Of a stretch of DNA of 64,000 nucleotides, positions 51,352 to 59,518 are shown one piece after another. The stretch's first letter is position 1; each line of letters starts with the position of its first letter. This stretch comes from an uncultured Prevotella sp. (GTDB lineage Bacteria; Bacteroidota; Bacteroidia; Bacteroidales; Bacteroidaceae). The notes beneath the pieces are model-generated. The model did no database searches and was not told the DNA's origin. It saw nothing but the letters and a program-made list of their open reading frames with translations. A program made the translations under genes and the position numbers. The stretch covers positions 1 through 64,000 of the forward strand of contig URCI01000003.1 in assembly GCA_900546345.1 (NCBI GenBank), read 5' to 3'.

Positions 51352-51402
51352 TTGCAACATTTCGCTTTCCTCTCTTTGGAAGAAGGGCTGTGGGTGAGGC
51401 TT
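51352..51402 (-). repeat. Dispersed REP-like repeat, copy 1
   Basis: On the minus strand AAGCCTCACCCACAGCCC is followed by a small palindrome TTCC-AAAG-AGAGGAAAG-like. A related sequence in the other orientation is at 55169-55206. It sits just before prfB and probably contributes no coding function. Confidence 0.5.
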
Positions 51403-51422
51403 GGGATAGTAAATCAAGAACA

Positions 51423-52550
51423 ATGATCACAGCAGACCAATTGAAAGATGTGATGGACCGCACTGAGAAGCTCCATCATTATCTCAATATCGACCAAAAG
51501 AAAGTAGAGTTTGAAGAAGAGCAGCTTCGCACCCAGGCGCCCGATTTCTGGGATGACCCAAAGCGTGCCGAGGCACAGATGAAGAAAGTCAAGGGCATAC
51601 AGAAATGGCTCGACGGCTATAAGACCGTCAAGCAACAAGCCGATGAGCTGCAGCTCGCCTTCGATTTCTATAAGGAGGATATGGTGACTGAAAAGGAAGT
51701 CGATGACGACTATGCCAAGGTCATCAAGTCCATCGAAGACTTGGAGCTCCGCAACATGCTGCGCCAGGAAGAGGACTCGATGGACGCTGTGATGAAGATC
51801 AACTCCGGTGCCGGCGGTACCGAAAGCCAGGACTGGGCCTCGATGCTCATGCGTATGTATATGCGCTGGTGCGATGATCACGGCTATAAGGTGACGATCA
51901 CCAACATGCAGGAAGGCGAGGAGGTCGGCATCAAGAGCGTGACGATGACCATCGAGGGCGGCGAGTATGCCTATGGCTTCCTCAAGAGCGAGAATGGCGT
52001 GCACCGTCTGGTGCGTGTCTCGCCCTACAATGCACAGGGCAAGCGCATGACGAGTTTTGCCAGTGTCTTCGTCACACCACTCGTCGACGACACCATCGAA
52101 GTGTATGTCGACCCGGCCCGTGTGAGCTGGGATACGTTCCGATCCAGTGGCGCCGGTGGCCAGAATGTCAACAAGGTGGAGTCGGGTGTGCGTCTGCGCT
52201 ACCAGTATGAGGACCCCGACACGGGGGAGAAGGAGGAGATCCTCATTGAGAACACCGAGACACGCGACCAGCCCAAGAACCGTGCCAAGGCTATGTTGTT
52301 GCTGAAAAGTCAACTCTATGACCGTGCCATGAAAAAACGCATGGAGGCACAGGCCAAGATAGAAGCAGGAAAGAAAAAGATCGAGTGGGGTAGTCAGATC
52401 AGAAGTTACGTCTTTGATGACCGTCGCGTAAAAGATCACCGCACAGGCTATCAGACATCAGATGTCGATGGTGTGATGGACGGAAAAATCGATGGTTTCA
52501 TCAAGGCTTATCTGATGGAGTTCCCCGAGGAAGAGCAGGCTCACCTGTAA
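51423..52550 (+). CDS. prfB: Peptide chain release factor 2, no programmed frameshift
   Basis: A 375-residue class I release factor for UGA and UAA. The catalytic GGQ is at residues 245-247 (GAGGQNVNKVESGV). The anticodon-like tripeptide reads SPY in VRVSPYNAQGK where E. coli has SPF. In E. coli and many bacteria the gene has an in-frame UGA near codon 26 bypassed by a +1 shift (TAT CTT TGA C). Here the matching codons are TAT CTC AAT ATC GAC (51478-51492) in one open frame, so autoregulation by frameshifting is absent. The start is the ATG at 51423. Confidence 0.96.
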   Translation: MITADQLKDVMDRTEKLHHYLNIDQKKVEFEEEQLRTQAPDFWDDPKRAEAQMKKVKGIQKWLDGYKTVKQQADELQLAFDFYKEDMVTEKEVDDDYAKVIKSIEDLELRNMLRQEEDSMDAVMKINSGAGGTESQDWASMLMRMYMRWCDDHGYKVTITNMQEGEEVGIKSVTMTIEGGEYAYGFLKSENGVHRLVRVSPYNAQGKRMTSFASVFVTPLVDDTIEVYVDPARVSWDTFRSSGAGGQNVNKVESGVRLRYQYEDPDTGEKEEILIENTETRDQPKNRAKAMLLLKSQLYDRAMKKRMEAQAKIEAGKKKIEWGSQIRSYVFDDRRVKDHRTGYQTSDVDGVMDGKIDGFIKAYLMEFPEEEQAHL

Positions 52551-52607
52551 AAACGCGTGGCCTGCCCGCTCACATCAATACTTACCTTACCTAAAACATT
52601 AAAAGTT

Positions 52608-52799
52608 ATGAGTAACAAGAAGAAAAACAACAGTCACATTCCGGCTGAGGCTGTGAACAATGTGGCTCCGCAAGTCAAAAGAGTCAATCACGAGGCCAAG
52701 CAAAAAGACCAGGGCGACAAGATCGTGAAGATCATCTTCGGGGCACTGATCCTGTTGGCGATCATCTATATCGTCTGGTCCTTCTTCATCGTGCAGTAG
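52608..52799 (+). CDS. Small single-pass membrane protein of unknown function
   Basis: A 63-residue protein: a basic, Asn- and Lys-rich N-terminal half (MSNKKKNNSHIPAEAV) and a C-terminal membrane helix (IIFGALILLAIIYIVWSFF) that ends almost at the C-terminus. This looks like a tail-anchored or N-in bitopic protein. It lies 57 bp after prfB and 54 bp before the CYTH gene. I do not recognise a family. Confidence 0.7.
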   Translation: MSNKKKNNSHIPAEAVNNVAPQVKRVNHEAKQKDQGDKIVKIIFGALILLAIIYIVWSFFIVQ

Positions 52800-52853
52800 C
52801 CTTTGGTGCTACCGCAAGGGAAGACGATCTGTATACCAAAAACACACAATGTG

Positions 52854-53354
52854 ATGAGTGGACTGGAGATAGAACGGAAATTTCTCGTGAAGAAAGGCGA
52901 TGCGTATAAGCGCGCCGCCTTTTCTTCTTCCCATATCCAGCAGGGATACATACCTGCTGAAGGTGCCACGGTACGCGTCCGTGTGCGCGACGATAAGGCT
53001 TACCTGACGATCAAGGGCAAAAGTCGTGACGGGGGAATAACGCGCTATGAGTTTGAAAAGGAGATCACCATGGACGAAGCTGACCATCTGATGCAACTCT
53101 GTCAAGGCGGCGTGATAGATAAGCACCGCTACTTGGTCAAGAGTGGCAATCATACTTTCGAGGTCGATGAGTTTCATGGCGACAACGATGGCCTCGTCAT
53201 GGCAGAGGTGGAGCTCGGCAGCGAGGCGGAGGATTTTGTGAAGCCTGACTTCATCGGCCCCGAGGTCACGGGCGATCCTCACTTCTACAATTCCCACATG
53301 CTTGCCCACCCTTTTTCCACTTGGAAAGAGTTAGTGCCAGTGGAATACCGATAA
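52854..53354 (+). CDS. CYTH domain protein (probable triphosphatase)
   Basis: A 166-residue CYTH/triphosphate-tunnel enzyme. The ExExK signature is EIERKFLV at residues 5-12, with basic and acidic strand residues alternating through VRVRVRDDKAYLTIKG, YEFEKEI and EVDEFHGDNDGLVMAEVEL. Such proteins in bacteria are usually inorganic triphosphatases or adenylate-cyclase-like; the small size fits an inorganic triphosphatase. The last 89 bp overlap the 3' end of the convergent VanZ gene. The start at 52854 (ATG after GTG) is fixed by the signature position. Confidence 0.85.
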   Translation: MSGLEIERKFLVKKGDAYKRAAFSSSHIQQGYIPAEGATVRVRVRDDKAYLTIKGKSRDGGITRYEFEKEITMDEADHLMQLCQGGVIDKHRYLVKSGNHTFEVDEFHGDNDGLVMAEVELGSEAEDFVKPDFIGPEVTGDPHFYNSHMLAHPFSTWKELVPVEYR

Positions 53355-53697
53355 GTTGGCCTAAGCCGACACCTATGTTGTCGGCCATCCAATCCATCAC
53401 ATCACCGCTGCGCGTGCCGCCTGTGCAAGTGGCTTGAACGATTTCTATCAAGCCACCCATGATCACAGGCAGTAAGAGCGTGTAGATCCATACTTGTTTG
53501 TGGAACGGACGTGCATGCTGTCGCCCGTATTCTGCCCATACGATGGAGCATAGACCACCGTAAAGGATGAAGTGTGTCCATTTGTCGATCATGCGGATGT
53601 CGCTCAATGGCGTTTCCGGGATAGGAATGAGACACAGCACCCATATGACGGTCACACTGAGTACAGAAAGAGGGTATGATTTGATGATATTGCGCAT
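53266..53697 (-). CDS. VanZ family membrane protein
   Basis: A 143-residue protein with four membrane segments: about 8-25 (LSVLSVTVIWVLCLIPI), 42-58, 72-92 and 108-128. DKWTHFILYGGLC and the D-W-x-x-N motif in DVMDWMADNIGVGLG are typical of VanZ-like proteins. The role of the family outside teicoplanin resistance is unknown; no other resistance genes are nearby. Its 3' end overlaps the CYTH gene by 89 bp. Confidence 0.85.
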   Translation of the reverse strand: MRNIIKSYPLSVLSVTVIWVLCLIPIPETPLSDIRMIDKWTHFILYGGLCSIVWAEYGRQHARPFHKQVWIYTLLLPVIMGGLIEIVQATCTGGTRSGDVMDWMADNIGVGLGQLIGIPLALTLSKWKKGGQACGNCRSEDRP

Positions 53698-53725
53698 ATC
53701 TGTTATATTTTATCACTTTTCTATG

Positions 53726-53758
53726 CAAAATTACAATATTATTTTATAATTTTGCAAA
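53726..53758 (-). promoter_or_regulatory. Promoter of the VanZ gene
   Basis: On the minus strand TTTG (53755-53758), a 21-base spacer and TAATTTTG (53726-53733). The box overlaps the divergent promoter of the NSS transporter; the two share the inverted repeat GCAAAATTA/TAATTTTGC. Confidence 0.65.
53747..53754 (+). promoter_or_regulatory. -7 box of the first NSS transporter gene
   Basis: TAATTTTG matches TAnnTTTG, 27 bp upstream of the ATG at 53782. It is the other half of the inverted repeat shared with the VanZ promoter. Confidence 0.55.
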
Positions 53759-53781
53759 CAAATAGAAAGTATTTGTATGTT

Positions 53782-55140
53782 ATGGCAGAAGAAAGAGCAA
53801 GCTTCGGAAGTAAAATAGGCATGATATTGGCCACAGCGGGCGGTGCCGTCGGCTTGGGCAATGTGTGGCGTTTCCCCTATATGACAGGCGAGAATGGCGG
53901 TGCAGCGTTCATCTTTATATATATAGGATGTGTGTTGCTCTTAGGCATTCCGTGTATGATCTCGGAATTTATCATCGGTCGTCACGGTGCGTCGAATACC
54001 TATCGTGCCTATTCCAAGCTGTCGAACGGCAAGGCCTGGAAGTTTGTGGGCCTGCTCGGCGTGCTCACAGGTTTTCTGATCACCGGTTACTATGCCGTGG
54101 TGTCGGGCTGGTGCTTGCAGTATATCTATGCTTCCTTGGTAGGCGATCTGCATGGAGATCCGGCGGCAGTGAAGGCTTATTTCGACACGTTTGCAGCGAG
54201 TCCCGTGCGTCCGGTCTTCTGGACGGTCGTCATTTTGTGGGTCACCTACTTCATAATCATCCATGGCATTCGCGGTGGTATAGAGAAAGCCTCCAAGCTG
54301 ATGATGCCTACGCTCTTCATTTTGCTGCTGGTCATCGTGGTGGCCGCATGTCTGCTGCCGGGTGCCGAGAAGGGTATAGCCTTCCTTTTGAAGCCCGACT
54401 TCTCCAAGGTGACGCATCAGACTTTCCTCAATGCGTTGGGACAGAGCTTCTATTCGCTGAGTATCGCCATGGGGTGCATCTGCACCTATGCTTCTTACTA
54501 CACCCGACAAACCAATCTCGCCAACTCGGCCATTCAGGTGGCATTGGTCGACACCTTAGTGGCTGTCCTTGCAGGACTGATCATTTTCCCTGCTGCTTTT
54601 TCGGTGGGCGTGAATCCCGGCAGCGGCCCGTCGCTCGTCTTCATCACCCTCCCCAATGTCTTCAACCAGGCTTTTGCCGGTATGCCGGTGGTGGGATGGA
54701 TCGTCTCGCTGATGTTCTATGCCTTGTTGAGCCTGGCAGCACTGACCTCCTTGATCTCTTTGCACGAGGTGAGTACTTCCTTTTTTAGTGAAGAACTCCA
54801 CCTGTCACGCAAGAGTGGAGCCATCATCGTGACGGTGAGCACCACCCTGATCGGTGCGTTCTGTTCCTTGTCTTTGGGCGCAGTCGACTGGTTGCAAATC
54901 GGCGATAAGACCTTGTTCGATGTCTTTGACTTCGTGACGGGTCAGATCTTCCTGCCGGTGGGTGGCTTCCTGACCTGTATCTTCCTTGGATGGTTCATCC
55001 CTAAGAAGATTGTCAAGGAAGAGTTTACCAACTGGGGCACACTGCGGGGTCGTTTCTTCGGCGTCTATCTCTTCTTGGTTCGCTATGTCTGTCCATTGGC
55101 CATCCTGGGTATCTTCCTGCATCAATTCAATGTGATCTAA
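53782..55140 (+). CDS. Sodium-dependent transporter, neurotransmitter:sodium symporter (LeuT) family, first copy
   Basis: A 452-residue symporter with eleven predicted membrane segments, probably amino-acid-coupled to Na+. TM1 with the unwound substrate site is MILATAGGAVGLGNVWRFPY, and TM6 and TM8 regions are recognisable (FYSLSIAMGCICTYASYYTR, in parts SIAMGCICTYASYY). The start MAEERASFGSK was chosen for its fit to the paralogue; the in-frame upstream TTG lies within the -7 box. It is followed 257 bp later by a paralogue. Confidence 0.92.
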   Translation: MAEERASFGSKIGMILATAGGAVGLGNVWRFPYMTGENGGAAFIFIYIGCVLLLGIPCMISEFIIGRHGASNTYRAYSKLSNGKAWKFVGLLGVLTGFLITGYYAVVSGWCLQYIYASLVGDLHGDPAAVKAYFDTFAASPVRPVFWTVVILWVTYFIIIHGIRGGIEKASKLMMPTLFILLLVIVVAACLLPGAEKGIAFLLKPDFSKVTHQTFLNALGQSFYSLSIAMGCICTYASYYTRQTNLANSAIQVALVDTLVAVLAGLIIFPAAFSVGVNPGSGPSLVFITLPNVFNQAFAGMPVVGWIVSLMFYALLSLAALTSLISLHEVSTSFFSEELHLSRKSGAIIVTVSTTLIGAFCSLSLGAVDWLQIGDKTLFDVFDFVTGQIFLPVGGFLTCIFLGWFIPKKIVKEEFTNWGTLRGRFFGVYLFLVRYVCPLAILGIFLHQFNVI

Positions 55141-55206
55141 ACAGCCTCACCCCCTTGTTCCCTACAAGCCTCACCCCCTGTCCCCTCTCCCAAGGAGAGG
55201 GGCGTA
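55141..55206 (+). repeat. Dispersed REP-like repeat, copy 2
   Basis: A partial unit (AGCCTCACCCCC from 55143) and a fuller one (AAGCCTCACCCCCTGTCCCC at 55169 on) ending in the palindrome CCTCTCCCAAGGAGAGG. It resembles the sequence at 51352-51402 in the opposite orientation. Such short palindromic units are common between genes in this phylum. Confidence 0.55.
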
Positions 55207-55397
55207 GTATGCTTCAAGAATAAGGTGGGAGAAATGAAACGATCCTTTTGGGTTGGCTCGGTTCTGTATGACGGCGCTCAGCGCTGTCCTCTCACTCGCT
55301 GATTGCCGTCCTCCTATCAGCAGTGCACTGCCCCCTCTTCAATTCATCATTCATCATTGGTCATTCAACATTCAACATTCTTCATTCTATATTGCTT

Positions 55398-56741
55398 ATG
55401 TCTGAACGTGGTAGCTTTGGAACAAAGATAGGCGTCATCCTTGCTACGGCAGGGTCTGCCGTAGGTTTGGGCAATATCTGGCGCTTTCCTTACCTGACAG
55501 GACAGGACGGTGGGGCTGCCTTCCTGCTTGTCTATCTGGTGAGTATACTCATATTGGGTATACCCGGAATGATTGCTGAGTTTATCGTGGGGCGGCATGG
55601 TGCGTCCAACGCAGCCCGCGCCTACTATCAGCTGGGTGGGCGATGGTGGTCAGTGATCGGCTATATGGGAGCCATCACCTCCATGATCATCCTGGGATTC
55701 TATGCTGTGATCGCAGGTTGGTGCTTGCAGTATCTTGTCGTCTCCGTGCTGGGTGGCATTCATGGCGATCCCGCTTATGTGGCAGCATATTTCAAGAGTT
55801 TCTCTTCCGATCCCGTGAAGCCATTGCTGTGGACCGTCGCTTTCATCGTGCTGACACATTTGGTTGTCATCCGCGGCGTAAGGAAGGGCATCGAGAAGTT
55901 CAGCAATATGCTCATGCCCACCTTGTTTATACTGCTACTTGTCATTGTAGTGGCTTCGTGCCTGCTTCCTGGATCGGGCAAGGGCGTCCTTTTCCTATTT
56001 CAACCCGACTTTAGCAAGGTCGACAGCAATGTCTTCCTTGATGCTTTGGGACAAAGCTTCTTCTCGCTGTCCTTGGGTACAGCTTGTTTGTGCACCTATG
56101 CCTCTTACTTCAGCCGACAGACCCATCTGAGCAAGTCAGCCCTGCAGATCGCCGGTATCGATACGCTCGTGGCTGTTCTTGCCGGTCTGATGATCTTTCC
56201 AGCCGCCTTTTCTGTAGGAGTCCGTCCCGACAGTGGTCCGTCACTGATCTTCATCACGCTGCCTAATGTCTTCCAGCAAGCGTTTACTCCTGTGCTGGGC
56301 TACATCATCAGCGTGCTGTTTTATGCCCTTCTGGCTTTGGCGGCTCTGACCTCAACGATCTCTATGCATGAGATCGGGACAGCGATGTTCTATGAGGAAC
56401 TGCATATCTCGCGCAAGAAAGGAGCTGTTCTGGAGACGTCGGTGGCAGTGATCATTGGTGTGCTCTGTTCATTGTCGTGTGGTGCGGCTGACATCAGCTT
56501 GTTTGGCAAAACCTTTTTGGAGTGCTGTGACTATCTGACTTCCAATATCCTTTTGCCGCTCGGCTCTTTCTTCACCTGCATTCTCATTGGCTGGGTAGTG
56601 CCGAAACGCGTCGTCCATGATGAGTTCACCAACTGGGGCACAGTGCGCGGGGGACTCTATACCGTTTGGCTCTTTATCATCCGCTTTGTCTCACCCGTGT
56701 GCATCCTCGCCGTGTTCCTGCATCAGATGGGCTTATTGTGA
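55398..56741 (+). CDS. Sodium-dependent transporter, neurotransmitter:sodium symporter (LeuT) family, second copy
   Basis: A 447-residue symporter closely similar to the gene before it (VILATAGSAVGLGNIWRFPY in TM1; the same spacing of loops and the same ending of the form LHQMGLL against LHQFNVI). It has eleven predicted membrane segments, the shorter bacterial form. The start at 55398 was chosen by alignment with the paralogue; an ATG at 55323 would begin in low-complexity ATTCA repeats. Tandem duplication with divergence suggests different substrates. Confidence 0.92.
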   Translation: MSERGSFGTKIGVILATAGSAVGLGNIWRFPYLTGQDGGAAFLLVYLVSILILGIPGMIAEFIVGRHGASNAARAYYQLGGRWWSVIGYMGAITSMIILGFYAVIAGWCLQYLVVSVLGGIHGDPAYVAAYFKSFSSDPVKPLLWTVAFIVLTHLVVIRGVRKGIEKFSNMLMPTLFILLLVIVVASCLLPGSGKGVLFLFQPDFSKVDSNVFLDALGQSFFSLSLGTACLCTYASYFSRQTHLSKSALQIAGIDTLVAVLAGLMIFPAAFSVGVRPDSGPSLIFITLPNVFQQAFTPVLGYIISVLFYALLALAALTSTISMHEIGTAMFYEELHISRKKGAVLETSVAVIIGVLCSLSCGAADISLFGKTFLECCDYLTSNILLPLGSFFTCILIGWVVPKRVVHDEFTNWGTVRGGLYTVWLFIIRFVSPVCILAVFLHQMGLL

Positions 56742-56907
56742 GCAGGGCTCCAGCGTGTGAAAGCGAGAGAAAATATGAGAAATTCTGGCAGTCATCGTGC
56801 TTCATCTCAGAGAGAAGTAGATTTTTTCTCCCTTGAGATGTACAATAATGCAGGGAAAAGCTCGTTTTGTTGGTCATAGACAAAAAGTATTCGTAAATAG
56901 TAAACGA

Positions 56908-57381
56908 ATGAAGATGAAGAAGATGTTATTGATGCTGCTGTTGATGTTTACCACGCAGCTGGCATGTGCCCAACAGGCGCAGAAGATCTTTGAAGCCTTT
57001 CGTAGTGAGAAAAAGGCGGAGTATACCAGCGTGCCCGGCGCTCTGATGTCATTGGCCGGCAGCAAGGTAAAGGATAACAACGTGGCTGCCGTGCTGAAAG
57101 AGGTGAAGTCCGCCCGTATCCTGAGACTGGGCGATTGTAAAAAGCGCACACGGAAAAAGTTTGCCAAGCAAGTTGCCGAATTGAGCAAAGACGGCTATGA
57201 AGAATATGCCCGCACCAAACAGGGTGACAGCGATGTGCTGGTGATGATCAAGAAAGACGATGAGCTGATACATGAAATCATTACCTGCGTGTATAGCGAC
57301 AGCAATTGTGTGGGAGTGTTGGTCAAGGGAGAGATCAATCCTGAAGACCTGGGCGCTATTGTGGACATGATTGGTGACTGA
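56908..57381 (+). CDS. DUF4252 family exported protein
   Basis: A 157-residue protein with a signal peptide (MKMKKMLLMLLLMFTTQLACAQ). There is a Cys before the cleavage region (LACAQ), so lipidation is possible but the preceding residues fit a signal peptidase I site better. The mature part (IFEAFRSEKKAEYTSVP, ADNNVAAVLKEVKSARI-like, LVMIKKDDELIHEIITC) fits DUF4252, of unknown role. The ATG at 56908 starts the signal; upstream in-frame starts do not. A terminator follows, 78 bp after the stop. Confidence 0.8.
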   Translation: MKMKKMLLMLLLMFTTQLACAQQAQKIFEAFRSEKKAEYTSVPGALMSLAGSKVKDNNVAAVLKEVKSARILRLGDCKKRTRKKFAKQVAELSKDGYEEYARTKQGDSDVLVMIKKDDELIHEIITCVYSDSNCVGVLVKGEINPEDLGAIVDMIGD

Positions 57382-57458
57382 CCGAAAAACAACTGGTCTG
57401 TCAGCAGAAAGATACAAGAAACAGACAATTGACTTACTGAAGAGTCACTTGTTGATGG

Positions 57459-57485
57459 AGGCGGAGCATGAAGCTCCGCCTTTTT
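57459..57485 (+). terminator. Terminator of the DUF4252 gene
   Basis: AGGCGGAGC (57459-57467) pairs with GCTCCGCCT (57473-57481) across ATGAA, followed by TTTTT. Confidence 0.92.
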
Positions 57486-57488
57486 GGG

Positions 57489-57642
57489 TATAGTGCTCCA
57501 CCTTGTTTAGTATAGTGCTCCACCTTGTTTAGTATAGTGTTCCACCTTGTTTAGTATAGTGTTCCACCTTGTTTAGTATAGTGTTCCGCCTTATTTAGTA
57601 TAGGAATCTGCCTTTGTTGGTGTCATGCTCGATCTTTGTTAT
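57489..57642 (+). repeat. Tandem 22-bp repeat array ahead of the glp operon
   Basis: Five close units begin at 57489, 57511, 57533, 57555 and 57577 (TATAGTG(C/T)TCC(A/G)CCTT-TTTAG). Two diverged units follow (57599 and 57621). It starts immediately after a terminator. The following 57643-57882 holds the glp promoter region and shows no gene. Confidence 0.9.
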
Positions 57643-57671
57643 TGGTATGGAAAGTCATTTTCTACAACGTG

Positions 57672-57835
57672 GTTTCGTTTTCGTACACCAAATGAAACTA
57701 TTATGTTGGATTTTAAGAATAATCACGTACTTTTATGTTAATTAGTGCTAACAAGAATAACAACTTTCAGAATTTTCTCTTAATTTTGTTTCGGATCGAA
57801 GATATAACGGTTTCGTAAACAAAATCAAACGAAAC
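57672..57835 (+). promoter_or_regulatory. glp control region with repeated GTTTCGT motif
   Basis: TAATTTTG (57781-57788) fits the -7 consensus; no -33 TTTG is seen. GTTTCGT occurs at 57672-57678 and 57810-57816, and its reverse complement ACGAAAC at 57829-57835; GTTTCGG is at 57788-57794, overlapping the -7 box. The pair at 57810/57829 is an inverted repeat with a 12-base gap, downstream of the -7 box, a place suited to a repressor or a 5'-leader element. Confidence 0.45.
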
Positions 57836-57882
57836 AAGTGTATATCAACAACCAAGAATATCAACCTAAAAGGTCTTTTGAC

Positions 57883-59499
57883 ATGAGCGAAAACAATCTA
57901 TACGATGTCGTCATCATAGGCGGAGGAATCACAGGAGCAGGCACGGCAAGAGATTGTGCCATGCGTGGTTTGAAGGTGTTGTTGGTGGAGAAACGCGATT
58001 TCACCAATGGAGCCACAGGCCGCAACCATGGACTTCTGCATAGCGGTGCCCGTTATGCAGTCACTGATCAGGAGTCTGCCAAGGAATGTATCCAGGAGAA
58101 TCAGATCCTCCGTCGCATTGCCCGTCACTGTGTCGAAGAGACTGACGGCCTCTTCATCACATTGCCTGAGGATGACTTGGACTATCAGAAAAAGTTCGTA
58201 GAGGCTTGTCAAAACGCAGGCATTCGTGCTGATGTGCTCTCTCCGGAAGAAGCGCGCCGGTTGGAGCCTGCCGTGAATCCGGCGTTGAAAGGCGCTGTTC
58301 GTGTGCCTGACGCCTCTATTGATCCCTTCCGTCTGACCACTGCCAACATCTTGGACGCCAAGCGTCATGGTGCGGAAGTGATGACCTATGAGGAGGTGAT
58401 CGGCTTTATCATAGAGAATGGCGTGATGAAAGGCGTGCATCTGCGCAACAATCATACCGGTGAGAAAACCGATATCCACTGCAGACTGGTCATCAATGCG
58501 GCCGGCATCTGGGGGCATTTGGTTGCTCAGCTCGCCGATATCAAGATCAATATGTTCCCTGCCAAAGGTACGTTGCTGATCTTTGGGCATCGGATCAACC
58601 ATATGGTGATCAACCGTTGCCGCAAACCTGCCAATGGCGATATTCTCGTTCCTGACGATGCTGTGTGTGTGATCGGAACGACAAGCGACCGGGTTCCTTT
58701 CGACCAGATCGATGACATGCGGGCAACTCCCGAGGAAGTAGACCTGCTCATCCGGGAGGGCATGCAGTTGGCACCTAGTTTGTCAACCTCACGAATCCTT
58801 CGTGCTTATGCGGGCGTCAGACCTTTGGTCGCCTCTGATGACGATCCCTCCGGACGTAGCATCAGCCGTGGCATCATCGTTCTCGACCATGAGCAGCGCG
58901 ATGGTCTCAAGGGCTTTATCACGGTCACGGGCGGTAAGATGATGACCTATCGTCTGATGGCCGAGCAGGCTACAAACTTAGCTTGTAAGAAGCTGGGCAT
59001 TGACAAGCCTTGCGAGACAGCTACGACGCCACTGCCAGGTTCGGAAGAGAGTAGTATGCAGCTCAAGGGCGAGTTGCGGGATGATCTCCGCAATCTCACT
59101 GCCTCCACAAGTCGGATCGCAGAGATCGGACGGCATGGCACCTTCACAAAAGAGATTCCTTATAGCCAGATAGAAGATCATGCACTGGTCTGCGAGTGTG
59201 AGGAGGTGAGTGTCGGCGAGGTGAAGTTCGCCATCGACCAACTTCATGTGCATGGCTTAACCAATCTTCGTCGCCGCACCCGCATTGGTATGGGCACCTG
59301 TCAAGGTGAGCTTTGTGCCTGCCGCGCATCGAGTGTGCTTTGTCAACTCGGACATAGCGAGGCGAAGAAAGCACTGAATGACCTGAGTACCTTTGTACAG
59401 GAACGATGGAAAGGAGACCGTCCGATCGCATGGGGAGACGCTTTGAAAGAGAATCAGCTGACGCTGAAGATCTATCAGGAACTGTTTGGAATGAACTAA
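57883..59499 (+). CDS. glpA: Anaerobic glycerol-3-phosphate dehydrogenase subunit A
   Basis: A 538-residue FAD enzyme that oxidises glycerol-3-phosphate to dihydroxyacetone phosphate. The FAD site is VVIIGGGITGAGTARD, with GATGRNHGLLHSGARY of the DAO family. The C-terminal BFD-like [2Fe-2S] domain has CECEE and GTCQGELCACR. GlpA works with GlpB and the membrane anchor GlpC to feed electrons to quinone. The start at 57883 (MSENNLYDVV) suits the FAD motif; an in-frame GTG at 57838 is also possible. Leads the glp operon. Confidence 0.95.
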   Translation: MSENNLYDVVIIGGGITGAGTARDCAMRGLKVLLVEKRDFTNGATGRNHGLLHSGARYAVTDQESAKECIQENQILRRIARHCVEETDGLFITLPEDDLDYQKKFVEACQNAGIRADVLSPEEARRLEPAVNPALKGAVRVPDASIDPFRLTTANILDAKRHGAEVMTYEEVIGFIIENGVMKGVHLRNNHTGEKTDIHCRLVINAAGIWGHLVAQLADIKINMFPAKGTLLIFGHRINHMVINRCRKPANGDILVPDDAVCVIGTTSDRVPFDQIDDMRATPEEVDLLIREGMQLAPSLSTSRILRAYAGVRPLVASDDDPSGRSISRGIIVLDHEQRDGLKGFITVTGGKMMTYRLMAEQATNLACKKLGIDKPCETATTPLPGSEESSMQLKGELRDDLRNLTASTSRIAEIGRHGTFTKEIPYSQIEDHALVCECEEVSVGEVKFAIDQLHVHGLTNLRRRTRIGMGTCQGELCACRASSVLCQLGHSEAKKALNDLSTFVQERWKGDRPIAWGDALKENQLTLKIYQELFGMN

Positions 59500-59518
59500 T
59501 ACCTAACATTTGTAAGCT

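Noticed and set aside
51423..51500. An upstream start for prfB with a programmed frameshift
   Set aside because: The frame is continuous through the usual shift site, and the ATG at 51423 gives the normal N-terminus.
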